NCBI GenBank assembly: GCA_031426355.1
Contig: JANPLD010000029.1
Location: 1-44,742 of the forward strand
Origin: JANPLD01 sp031426355
GTDB taxonomy: Bacteria; Pseudomonadota; Alphaproteobacteria; Rickettsiales; UBA8987
DNA length: 44,742 nt
Direction of reading: 5' to 3'
Shown here: positions 1 to 7,568 of the stretch, in pieces
Layout of the letters: every line of letters begins with the position of its first letter
Numbering within the stretch: the stretch's first letter is position 1
Notes under the pieces: generated by a model
The model's input: only the letters and a program-made list of their open reading frames with translations
What the model was told of the DNA's origin: nothing
The model's database searches: none
Made by a program: the position numbers and the translations under genes

Positions 1-881
1 GAGAATATCCTGACGAAAATGGTTTCTATGGTAACGAAGGAATGGATGAACTTACACCCGAACAACCTGTAACCGGTAGTGGTGGCAACTCGTTAACTAA
101 TGAAACCCCTGTAACTAATCCAATAGCTGAAGATCCCTTAGTTGATGCTACCCATCCACCTGCAGAGGTAGTATTACACTTTACAAACAGCCGCCTTACT
201 ATTGACGGCACAGTGATAAACCTGACCAACGAACAGATGGAACAGCTTTTGACAGAAGTTCCGGTTTACACAGGAACAAAATGGGTCTCAGGCTTTAATG
301 TAAATCATAATTACCTGAATGAATTCCTTCCAAACGCAGATTTCACCGGCAGGATATCAATAGATTTCCAGTTTGAAAGCTATCTGCACACTAACCATTC
401 AACCGGCATAGGATTCAATTTGCAGGACGGTGCAATGGGCTGTTTCCCTTACCTTAAAGATTACATTGATATTGACACGATAGCTGTAACTGACGGGTAT
501 AAGGCAACGCATGATGTATTAAATTATTCGGGTAACTGGCAGTCACTCAGTTCTGTAGGTGACCATTTCACTTTTGATCCAACCGGAAATGATATAACCA
601 ATACTACAATAACAGGAATAGGAGCTATAAAAATCAATGATATGAATGTCAGCCTCAATGCAAATTCTGACTATAATTTCAGCGATCATTTATTTACATT
701 AACTGAAGCCGGGCTGGAAAAACTTCTCCACCAATATGATATCGCTACCGATATTTCCACCGGTGAACATATTGAAATAGATATACAGTATATGGCTACG
801 AGCAACCTTGCGGGAAGTGGAAGCGGCCATATAATTTACCAGTTTGACGTTAATGAGGTTCCTCAGGATTCAGTATCTTAA
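1..881 (+). CDS. Unknown protein, C-terminal part (5' end outside window)
   Basis: The frame is open from base 3, upstream of the first in-frame ATG at 42, and that ATG has no usable ribosome binding site: the purine run touches it. I therefore read this as the C-terminal ~290 residues of a longer protein. It is acidic and rich in Asn, Thr, Ser and Gly, with no membrane segment and no cysteine cluster. Two stretches look like copies of one module: an IDGTVINLTNEQMEQLL segment followed by a GRISIDFQF strand, and later a FTLTEAGLEKLL segment followed by a HIEIDIQY strand. This suggests a beta-rich repeated domain, as in secreted or surface proteins, but I do not recognise the family. It converges on the pilin-like gene, with 9 bases between them. 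Confidence 0.7.
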   Translation, partial: EYPDENGFYGNEGMDELTPEQPVTGSGGNSLTNETPVTNPIAEDPLVDATHPPAEVVLHFTNSRLTIDGTVINLTNEQMEQLLTEVPVYTGTKWVSGFNVNHNYLNEFLPNADFTGRISIDFQFESYLHTNHSTGIGFNLQDGAMGCFPYLKDYIDIDTIAVTDGYKATHDVLNYSGNWQSLSSVGDHFTFDPTGNDITNTTITGIGAIKINDMNVSLNANSDYNFSDHLFTLTEAGLEKLLHQYDIATDISTGEHIEIDIQYMATSNLAGSGSGHIIYQFDVNEVPQDSVS

Positions 882-890
882 TATTTGATA

Positions 891-1751
891 CTACCCACCA
901 GATGATTTTACCTTAAGGGTGCAGACAGGATTATTGTATGTAAGGTTATAAGCTCCTAATACTGCGGTGCAATCAGTTGCGCCAACAGCATCATCAGTGA
1001 AGGTTCCGGTAGCTGAAGTATAAATACTCACAGCTTTTACAATACCTGTATTAGGCCTGCCATCATCCATTTTGGAATCAAGGCCGAATGCATCTTCAGG
1101 AACAAATTGATCGCCCATTATGCTTGCTCCCTCAAGACCGCCCAAACCGCTAAAAGTCCAGCCATTATTAGGGCTCACACCTAAAACCCATTGCAGCCCC
1201 TGCCCTGATGATGCAGCAACAATGCCATGACCGACAGATAACTCTGGGAAATTTACACCCGCCACATTGCCACAAGTATCTTCATCACAATTATCTGTCT
1301 GGTGATATCCACCTTTTACCAAAAGTGTATTTGCAAGATGCACCCAGAAATTGGCGATCTCACCCGAATAAAATTCTATGTAAGCAATGCAAGTACTTCC
1401 CTCAAGCGTTCCATTACCGTTACCGTCACCATCAGCACCATCAGCATCAACATCACAATCAGTATGAGCGGTATTGTCCCCTGCCGCACCGCAAGTTGTA
1501 TCAGCCGGGCAGTTCACACCATAAGCTGCGCCCCTTCTGATATCACCAGGCAATTCATTATATTTTAACCTAAATGTAGTAACAGCCGCTTCGAACGACC
1601 TGATATCGGAAATAACGCTTCTGAGCCTAGCCTGATGTATAAGCTCCTGCCCTTGCAGAACCCCACCGACCAATAAACCTACGATCACCAGCACAATAGC
1701 AAGCTCTACTAAGGTAAAAGCGGATAAATTATTTTTGGGCTTCAGCATCAT
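891..1751 (-). CDS. Type IV pilin-like protein (prepilin N-terminus)
   Basis: 286 residues. The N-terminus is a class III (prepilin) signal: a short basic leader, then SA^FTLVELAIVLVIVG, with cleavage expected between Ala11 and Phe12, Glu5 of the mature protein present, and a ~20-residue hydrophobic helix. Ala replaces the usual Gly at -1. After the pilin helix comes a long globular domain with about nine cysteines and an Asp/Gly-rich stretch (DADGADGDGNGNG) that could bind calcium. Pilins and pseudopilins are processed by PilD and assembled into pili or type II secretion pseudopili at the inner membrane. No pilD, pilB, pilC or gsp gene lies in the window, so it is an orphan whose assembly machine must be elsewhere. 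GspG/PulG-like or minor pilin cannot be told apart here. Confidence 0.85.
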   Translation of the reverse strand: MMLKPKNNLSAFTLVELAIVLVIVGLLVGGVLQGQELIHQARLRSVISDIRSFEAAVTTFRLKYNELPGDIRRGAAYGVNCPADTTCGAAGDNTAHTDCDVDADGADGDGNGNGTLEGSTCIAYIEFYSGEIANFWVHLANTLLVKGGYHQTDNCDEDTCGNVAGVNFPELSVGHGIVAASSGQGLQWVLGVSPNNGWTFSGLGGLEGASIMGDQFVPEDAFGLDSKMDDGRPNTGIVKAVSIYTSATGTFTDDAVGATDCTAVLGAYNLTYNNPVCTLKVKSSGG

Positions 1752-1767
1752 TTTCTATAGCTCCAAA

Positions 1768-1794
1768 CAAAAAACTCCATCAAAGATGGAGTTA
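1768..1794 (-). terminator. Rho-independent terminator of rpsU
   Basis: A perfect 9-bp inverted repeat, AACTCCATC/GATGGAGTT with a 3-base loop (1773-1781 and 1785-1793), is followed on the minus strand by a run of T broken by one G. It lies just after the rpsU stop and before the pilin-like gene, so it separates the two. Confidence 0.75.
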
Positions 1795-1832
1795 ATTGAG
1801 TAGATTGATTATATCACAAAACCGGAAATAAA

Positions 1833-2024
1833 TCAGTCAAAAAATCTGTACGATTTACGTGAACGACGGGTAGACTCTTCCCTCTTACGAAGCTTTTTCT
1901 CAGAAGGTTTCTCATAGTACCTGCGCTGCTTAACTTCTTTGAACAGGCCTTCCTTCTGGAGTTTTTTCTTGAGTGTGCGGAGAGCAGCCTCAACATTGTT
2001 ATCTCTTACGTTTACTTGTACCAA
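1833..2024 (-). CDS. rpsU: 30S ribosomal protein S21
   Basis: 63 residues, the usual length of S21, and strongly basic. It starts MVQVNVRDNNVEAALRTLKKK and contains the KEGLFKEVKQRRYYEKPSEKK segment typical of bS21. S21 binds the 30S subunit near the anti-Shine-Dalgarno region and helps initiation. It is divergent from the COQ9-family gene, a pairing often seen in alphaproteobacteria. A terminator at 1768-1794 follows it, so it is probably a single-gene unit. Confidence 0.97.
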   Translation of the reverse strand: MVQVNVRDNNVEAALRTLKKKLQKEGLFKEVKQRRYYEKPSEKKLRKREESTRRSRKSYRFFD

Positions 2025-2138
2025 GCTAATTACCCTTAATTGTAAATTGTTAGGACAGCATTTCTAGCCACTTTTTATTTGTTGTCAACACACATGATGT
2101 ATTGAATTTTAGATATTTTTTAGTAAGATAATTTATAT

Positions 2139-2768
2139 ATGAGCATTGAATCCGAAAAATCACTACTCAGAGAGAAATTCATCGAAAACCTGCCGTTTGA
2201 GGGCTGGAGCCCCAGTACGCTTGAAAGGGCCTCCCGTGAACTGGGCTTCGCAAAAGGTTATTCAGAAGTGCTTTACCCTGCCGGCTTCAAGGAGTTTTCA
2301 AAGGAATTTGCCGATATCTGCAATAAAGAAGCGATTAAAAAAGCTAAGGAAAACGGCCTTGATAGTATGAGAGTTTCCCAGAAAGCTGAAGAACTTATAT
2401 ATCAGAAGGTTCGCATTTATCATACTAAACTCCGCACTAAGGAAGGTTTTAAGAAGCTTATAGCATATTCCATATTCCCTAACTCCGCCGTTACAACAGT
2501 TCGGAATATATTCAGCTTCTCCAGCGAAGCATGGTATGAAATGGGCGATAAATCGACTGATTTCTCATATTATACACGCCGCGCAAGTTTTTCAGCTATT
2601 TACACTAAATCAGCGTTATATAGTCTTGACGATGACTCACAAAATCTTGATAAAACAAGAAATTACATTAAAAAGTCTATTGACGGATTGATGAAATTCC
2701 ATAAATTAAAGAATAACTTATACCAATATATAAACAAATTTGGCTTGAGACCCAGAAAAGCTCTATAA
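2139..2768 (+). CDS. COQ9-family protein (ubiquinone biosynthesis)
   Basis: 209 residues. The central signature WYEMGDKSTDFSYYTRRASF followed by a YSLDDDSQNLDKTRNYI segment matches the COQ9 family, whose eukaryotic members bind lipid and present the quinone precursor to the hydroxylase COQ7. The N-terminus (LPFEGWSPSTLERASRELGF) is the TetR-like helical part seen in this family. There is no signal peptide or membrane segment; action at the cytosolic face of the inner membrane is inferred from the family. The gene is divergent from rpsU. No Shine-Dalgarno precedes the ATG, and a possible -10 (TAAGAT, 2124-2129) is only about 10 bases upstream, so the transcript may be leaderless or nearly so. 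Confidence 0.9.
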   Translation: MSIESEKSLLREKFIENLPFEGWSPSTLERASRELGFAKGYSEVLYPAGFKEFSKEFADICNKEAIKKAKENGLDSMRVSQKAEELIYQKVRIYHTKLRTKEGFKKLIAYSIFPNSAVTTVRNIFSFSSEAWYEMGDKSTDFSYYTRRASFSAIYTKSALYSLDDDSQNLDKTRNYIKKSIDGLMKFHKLKNNLYQYINKFGLRPRKAL

Positions 2769-2794
2769 TCAAAAGCCTTATAATAACGGAAATT

Positions 2795-3085
2795 ATGTCA
2801 AAAACCCTTACACGTGCAGATATAGCTGAAGCAGTACAGAAATCCCTCGGGTTTTCCTTCTCTGAATCAGTTGAACTGGTTGATTCCATCGTAGATGAGC
2901 TTTGCAGCTCTATCGAGAGGAATGGCACACTTAAGGTCTCTTCATTCGGCACATTTAACGTGAACAGCAAACGCCAGAGAATAGGCAGAAACCCAAAAAC
3001 TAAGCAGGAAGCTGTTATCTCTCCAAGAAAAGTTGTGAGCTTCTACGCTTCCAATATCCTCAATGATAAACTGAACGGAATTTAA
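2795..3085 (+). CDS. ihfA: Integration host factor alpha-like / HU-family DNA-binding protein
   Basis: 96 residues. It starts with the LTRADIAEAVQKSLGFS helix pair, continues through VSSFGTFNV, and has the beta-arm signature RIGRNPKTKQEAVISPRKVVSFYAS. The GRNPKT motif carries the proline that intercalates into DNA. Length and N-terminus fit IHF alpha better than HU (usually ~90 residues), but I cannot exclude another member of the family. It bends DNA and assists transcription and recombination. It lies 26 bases after the COQ9-like gene, with a possible -10 (TATAAT) in the gap, so it may have its own promoter. Confidence 0.85.
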   Translation: MSKTLTRADIAEAVQKSLGFSFSESVELVDSIVDELCSSIERNGTLKVSSFGTFNVNSKRQRIGRNPKTKQEAVISPRKVVSFYASNILNDKLNGI

Positions 3086-3110
3086 TTTAATTTCCTAAAG
3101 TAATCACTTC

Positions 3111-3153
3111 TTAATCTTTCCTTAACGTTTCGTTAACACTAGTATGTTATGAT
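3111..3153 (+). promoter_or_regulatory. CtrA-type box array and promoter
   Basis: Three TTAA half-sites sit in register: 3111-3114, 3122-3125 and 3133-3136, each separated by exactly 7 bases, the last followed by C. TTAA-N7-TTAA(C) is the known binding site of the alphaproteobacterial cell-cycle regulator CtrA. A -10-like TATGAT lies at 3148-3153, 10 bases after the last TTAAC. The ATG is at 3175, preceded by the ribosome binding site AGAAGGAA. That CtrA binds here is inference. Confidence 0.65.
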
Positions 3154-3174
3154 CGGTCACTAGAAGGAATTTCT

Positions 3175-4644
3175 ATGACAGCAAAAACCTATCAGGATAC
3201 ACAAGCGGAACTAAGAGTCTTATTAAATAAGCTCTACTCTGCTATGGATGATGCAAGCCCATTGCGTGAATGGTTGATAGCGGAGCTTACAATATTAGTT
3301 CTTAAAAAAGAGATAGAATTACAAAGGGAATCAGAGGAAGAAGTAAGGGAAAGCCTGAATGAACTAATTACGAATGCACCTGAATATAAATTCTACCAAC
3401 ATGTAACTGAAAGCCTTCAGAATCATTCTAACTGGATAATTAGGAACATCTTTGATGACAAATCGGGCTTTAAACAAACTGTCTTCCCAGAAAAAGATTC
3501 AGAAGGCAGAAACAGGGATGAGCAAGCAGTTAAATGGACAGAAGACAGAACTAAAAATGCCGAAGTTGTACTTACCGGATTCATGGAAAATAAAGGTGAG
3601 TTCGAGAAAATACTGACGCAGATAGGTGATAAATATGGCAAGGAAGAAGCACTTATATTAATAAGCACCGCCTTTGATTCCGCCCTCACCTGCCAGCAAA
3701 GCGACCTTGTTACTATGAAGGAAGATATCCTGAAAAATAAAGATAAAATGACTCAGGAAGAAATATATAAAAAATTCGCTGAGATAACCACGCAGCTTGA
3801 TAAAAACGTGCAAGCCGACCTTACGCAGGAACTAGAATATACATTAGTTCATGATGTCACTGTAAAAAAAGCCGGGGAGAACCTGCGAAAAAGTGATAAA
3901 TGGAATCAGCTGATAAGTGAAGCTGCCTGCATAGAATACACAGTTGATGGTAATGGCAATTCAATTTGCCTGAAACCTGAAGAAGCAGAAAAACTCCTAT
4001 GCTTCATAGTTGATGGTAGAATGGTATGCACCGCACCAAAAGGCCAGGATGCAACTCTCGAGAACAAATTAGAATATGCCGCAAGTATGCTGGGCGATGT
4101 AAATTTCGTAGCTGATGCCATAAGGTCAGAACTTTCCAACATTAATTGCAGTGAGAAAAAGAATGCTTATTTATTTTCAGCAGGACTCAGGAATGTAGAT
4201 TTTAAATTTAAGAATGTTTCGGTAAAAACAGCTGAGCCGTCTCTAAATGAAAATATAATTTTATCTGATTTTCAGGAAAACGATTTATCATCCGATACAA
4301 TAACTCCACTGTCTCAATCAGTAAAAACCATACCTGTTACATCACAAATGGTAACAAGAAAAACGGCACCACAAAACTTAAATAATGCTCAACCCTACCC
4401 TATTCCAAAAGACCTTCCTGAAAAAAATCAATATGGTTTCCTTGTAAAAGCAGTTACAGATATGGCAGCAGATGGAAGTTTTGCAGGCAATGAAGACCTT
4501 ATAAAAACCCTCGCAAAAAACCTTGAGGCAGCGGGAGTACAATTGACAAAACATAATGGAGTTTTAACAGAAGTCAGAGTATATGAACAACCTAATAATA
4601 AAAAAATAGAAGGTCATTCAAAAAATATATCGCTAAACAAATGA
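3175..4644 (+). CDS. Unknown hydrophilic protein, 489 residues
   Basis: No family recognised. There is no signal peptide or membrane span, and the protein is charged, with long Glu/Lys/Gln helices that look coiled-coil prone (about residues 40-70 and 150-260). The last ~70 residues form a separate module (GFLVKAVTDMAADGSF onward) after a Pro-rich linker, ending in a basic, Asn/Lys-rich tail. Its first 61 residues align without gaps to the start of the next protein, 33 positions being identical, so the two share an N-terminal domain. The ribosome binding site AGAAGGAA and upstream CtrA-type boxes support this start. The stop overlaps the next start as ATGA. A cytosolic or secreted effector-like role is possible but not shown. 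Confidence 0.8.
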   Translation: MTAKTYQDTQAELRVLLNKLYSAMDDASPLREWLIAELTILVLKKEIELQRESEEEVRESLNELITNAPEYKFYQHVTESLQNHSNWIIRNIFDDKSGFKQTVFPEKDSEGRNRDEQAVKWTEDRTKNAEVVLTGFMENKGEFEKILTQIGDKYGKEEALILISTAFDSALTCQQSDLVTMKEDILKNKDKMTQEEIYKKFAEITTQLDKNVQADLTQELEYTLVHDVTVKKAGENLRKSDKWNQLISEAACIEYTVDGNGNSICLKPEEAEKLLCFIVDGRMVCTAPKGQDATLENKLEYAASMLGDVNFVADAIRSELSNINCSEKKNAYLFSAGLRNVDFKFKNVSVKTAEPSLNENIILSDFQENDLSSDTITPLSQSVKTIPVTSQMVTRKTAPQNLNNAQPYPIPKDLPEKNQYGFLVKAVTDMAADGSFAGNEDLIKTLAKNLEAAGVQLTKHNGVLTEVRVYEQPNNKKIEGHSKNISLNK

Positions 4645-4985
4645 CAGATAAAACTTATCACGATATCCAGCGGGAATTAAATATACTCATAAGCAGCCTT
4701 AACGCTGCAATGGATGATAACTGCTCTAAAAAAGAAGGCCTTATTACAGAACTTACAGACCTTATCTTTGATAAACAGATAGAAGCTCAAATTGAATATG
4801 AAGAGGAATTAAGGGAAAATCTTGCAAAACCAAAAGATTCAATACCTGAAAAACTTGGAGAATGCCTGGCTGTAATCTTGAAAGAATATTACCACTGGGC
4901 ACTAGACCATCTTGAACCTGAATTTATACCTCTGAATAGCCAGGATATAGCCACAACAAATATAACCGCAAATTATCGCCATTAG
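4641..4985 (+). CDS. Unknown small protein, partial paralogue of the preceding one
   Basis: 114 residues. Residues 1-61 match the N-terminus of the upstream 489-residue protein (33 of 61 identical). Weaker resemblance continues through the HW...L stretch near residue 90, after which the protein stops. It looks like a duplicated and shortened copy that keeps only the N-terminal domain. The start codon overlaps the upstream stop (ATGA), which favours translational coupling and coordinated amounts. It could antagonise or pair with the larger protein through the shared domain; that is inference. Confidence 0.7.
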   Translation: MTDKTYHDIQRELNILISSLNAAMDDNCSKKEGLITELTDLIFDKQIEAQIEYEEELRENLAKPKDSIPEKLGECLAVILKEYYHWALDHLEPEFIPLNSQDIATTNITANYRH

Positions 4986-5033
4986 CTCAATTAAATCAAA
5001 GAGATATAAGATTTTAAAGAAAATCATAAACCT

Positions 5034-5065
5034 TTAATCAATTTTTAACCTTTTTGTGCTATCAT
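5034..5065 (+). promoter_or_regulatory. CtrA-type box and promoter
   Basis: TTAA (5034-5037), 7 bases, then TTAACC (5045-5050); a -10-like TATCAT at 5060-5065 follows 10 bases after TTAAC. The arrangement matches the promoters at 3111-3153 and 35431-35462. The start codon of the next gene is at 5094. Confidence 0.6.
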
Positions 5066-5093
5066 ACTAATATAAAATTCTAATTACCGACTT

Positions 5094-6410
5094 ATGTTCA
5101 TAGAAATAGGACACCAACAGCAGATGCAGGCGCCTCTAGACGCAAAACAAGAAGCTATTGCTGAGCAATTATTTAATTCGAATGAATTCCAAGAAGCCAG
5201 TTTAAAGCATCCTACTATGAAAGCTGGGCTAAGACTTGTTGCTAATGGAATAGCTTCTAAATATGATCCAGCAATGTCTGTAGATGATTTTTTTAATACA
5301 GAGGTTACTAAATCCTTAGAAATACTGACAAAAAATAGTACCTCTCCTTCACCTCTTGTAGATAAAAAAAATAAGTTAATCACATTGGGAGTTGATGATA
5401 CAAATGCAGGAATACTTGCCGCCTCAAACTCTAATGACTTTCCCACTTTAGCCAAACCAAATTTTACAGGCGATATTGCCGCTATTAAAAACACCGATGT
5501 ATTTCTTGAGGATTCAAAGCCAGTTTTTGTACAAAACACATCTCAGATAGACAAGCTTGCAATTGTAGCGCTGGAGCAAATTAAACTTAACTTTCAGGAG
5601 TTTACAAAAGAAGAAGTTGGCGCTGGAAAGAAAATAGTAAATAAAAAACTGAATCAGTATTTTGACCTCATATCAACAGATCTAAAATCAAAAGTTACTA
5701 ATTATTCTAAATTTGCTGATGGGAAAATTACCGAACAGGATTTTAAAGATTTCTTTTCTGATAATTTTTCCTTTTTGAATTCGGAAGATGATTTCAAAAC
5801 TTATATAGCCGCAGTTTCAGGAAAACCTGAGCTTGTAAACGATAAAAACCTTACAAAAATCACCCATGAATTTTTTACTAATAAAAATGGGGAATATATT
5901 AATTCTACTAAAGAAGCATTTTACGGTCTTATTAATGAAGAAATAACTAATATAAAAACCAGCGCGCCTTCTACTTTAGATCAAAAAAGCACAGAAATAA
6001 CTGGGGAAATATCTACTAACAATTCCAACATAGGTGAACCTAGTGGTATTGCTAATATGCTTGAAGGACTAACAACTAATTTTCCTCAACTAAAAGGACT
6101 TTTAGAAATGATCCAAGGACTTTTAGAATCATTTGGTTTATTTGGAGCAGGAAAAAAGGATAAAGAAGAAACCACTAAATCTGTTGAAAAGCCTACTACG
6201 ACAGACAACACTCCACCACTTTTACAACAAGTTACTACACCTGATATGGGACAAGTGCTAAGCTTAAGTGGAATGGATCCTAGCCAATTTAATGTAGGAA
6301 GCTCATATAATAATGTTTATACTGGAAATTCAGGACAACTCTCAGCAGGAACAGGAGTAAACGGGGCAGCAGTTAAAACTGCGGCAGTTGCCGGAGTTCC
6401 AGGACAATAA
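5094..6410 (+). CDS. Unknown hydrophilic protein, 438 residues
   Basis: No family recognised. There is no signal peptide or clear transmembrane span; one hydrophobic patch (FPQLKGLLEMIQGLLESFGLFGAG, about residues 330-353) could be an amphipathic or membrane-touching helix. Before it the protein is mostly helical and charged; after it there is a Thr/Ser/Pro linker and a Gly/Ala/Val-rich tail of low complexity ending in GVPGQ. No Shine-Dalgarno is seen before the ATG, and the predicted leader is only ~20 bases. It has the same CtrA-type promoter as its upstream neighbour. It converges on alr with 2 bases between stop codons. The composition is reminiscent of secreted effectors, without direct proof. 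Confidence 0.75.
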   Translation: MFIEIGHQQQMQAPLDAKQEAIAEQLFNSNEFQEASLKHPTMKAGLRLVANGIASKYDPAMSVDDFFNTEVTKSLEILTKNSTSPSPLVDKKNKLITLGVDDTNAGILAASNSNDFPTLAKPNFTGDIAAIKNTDVFLEDSKPVFVQNTSQIDKLAIVALEQIKLNFQEFTKEEVGAGKKIVNKKLNQYFDLISTDLKSKVTNYSKFADGKITEQDFKDFFSDNFSFLNSEDDFKTYIAAVSGKPELVNDKNLTKITHEFFTNKNGEYINSTKEAFYGLINEEITNIKTSAPSTLDQKSTEITGEISTNNSNIGEPSGIANMLEGLTTNFPQLKGLLEMIQGLLESFGLFGAGKKDKEETTKSVEKPTTTDNTPPLLQQVTTPDMGQVLSLSGMDPSQFNVGSSYNNVYTGNSGQLSAGTGVNGAAVKTAAVAGVPGQ

Positions 6411-6412
6411 TC

Positions 6413-7504
6413 TTACCTCACCACCCTCTTATACCTATTACCAAGCCTTGTGAGTATCTCATAACCGATTGTTTGCGCGCGGCAGGCAAGTTCATCCGCG
6501 GTAATGTTCTGGCCAAGCAATTCTATTTCGCTGCCAACATTTATCTCATTTTCAGGAACCGAGGAAATATCCCAGATGGTCATATCCATTGATACTCGGC
6601 CAAGCAGCGGTAGTTTATGGCCTTTGTAGAATGCGTAGGAATTACCGGTTAAGATACGTGAGTAACCATCTGCATATCCAAGCGGGGTAACTGCAATACG
6701 CATCCCCTTCTCTGCTTTTGAGGCTCCGCAATAACCAATTACGCCTTCATCTTTTATTTTCCTGATCTGTAAAATTTTGGCCTTAAGCGTTACAACAGTT
6801 TCTGATTTGAACAGACCTGAAAGCCCTGACACGCCATACAAATAAGAACCCGGTCGCACCATATCGAAATGATATTTACTGCTAGTTAATATCCCGCGTG
6901 AATTCGCAAATGAAACCGGAATTTGCGGGAATAATTTCTGAACATCCTTCAGCCTTTCGAGTTGCAACTTATTAAGCTCATGATCTTCAACCGTGATGCA
7001 TGAAAAATGACTCATTATATATTTTACATCAATATTCTTGAGGAACTTGGAATTCTTAACTTCCTTCGCATTCGGATAACAAAAACCCAGACGATTCATT
7101 CCTGTATCAAAATGTAAAACTGCGTTTTGAGTTGTATTTTTTTCCTTGGCATAATTACTAAGAACTTCCAGCTGGTAAAAATCATTGATAACAGGCGTAA
7201 GGTTAGAATTTGCAAACTCACCCTCCTCACCCTTTTTGATACCATGGAAAACATAAATATTCGGCATGCCACAATTTTCAAATAATTTCCTGAGCTGTAC
7301 ACCTTCATCAAGGGTCGCTACAAAAAAATCATTACAGTCATTTTTTAGCAGGACAGGAGCAACATCTGCAACACCAAGCCCGTAACAATTGGCCTTAACT
7401 ACGGCCGCGCAAATTGCTGTCGGGGCAAGATCCCTAAGCCTGTTGTAATTGGAAACTACCGCGCCTAGATCTATGTTAAGTGTTATGTCGGAGTAAGTAT
7501 TCAT
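6413..7504 (-). CDS. alr: Alanine racemase
   Basis: 363 residues, the usual length. It interconverts L- and D-alanine for peptidoglycan using pyridoxal phosphate. The N-terminal barrel carries AVVKANCYGLG with the PLP lysine at residue 37. Further motifs are HFDTGMNRLGF, RPGSYLYG (substrate and cofactor pocket), TPLGYADGYSR and GRVSMDM. All key landmarks are present, so it should be active. There is no ribosome binding site of note before the ATG. It is transcribed alone, divergent from the ydbH-like operon. Confidence 0.96.
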   Translation of the reverse strand: MNTYSDITLNIDLGAVVSNYNRLRDLAPTAICAAVVKANCYGLGVADVAPVLLKNDCNDFFVATLDEGVQLRKLFENCGMPNIYVFHGIKKGEEGEFANSNLTPVINDFYQLEVLSNYAKEKNTTQNAVLHFDTGMNRLGFCYPNAKEVKNSKFLKNIDVKYIMSHFSCITVEDHELNKLQLERLKDVQKLFPQIPVSFANSRGILTSSKYHFDMVRPGSYLYGVSGLSGLFKSETVVTLKAKILQIRKIKDEGVIGYCGASKAEKGMRIAVTPLGYADGYSRILTGNSYAFYKGHKLPLLGRVSMDMTIWDISSVPENEINVGSEIELLGQNITADELACRAQTIGYEILTRLGNRYKRVVR

Positions 7505-7568
7505 ATAGTTTTGCTATAGATGTAAAATCTGTATAAATCAAAGATGAAAAATAAAAATTTTAATTTGA

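Noticed and set aside
1208..1568. His-rich open frames on the plus strand opposite the pilin-like gene
   Set aside because: They are the antisense of Asp/Gly-rich codons in the real minus-strand gene and have no start signal.
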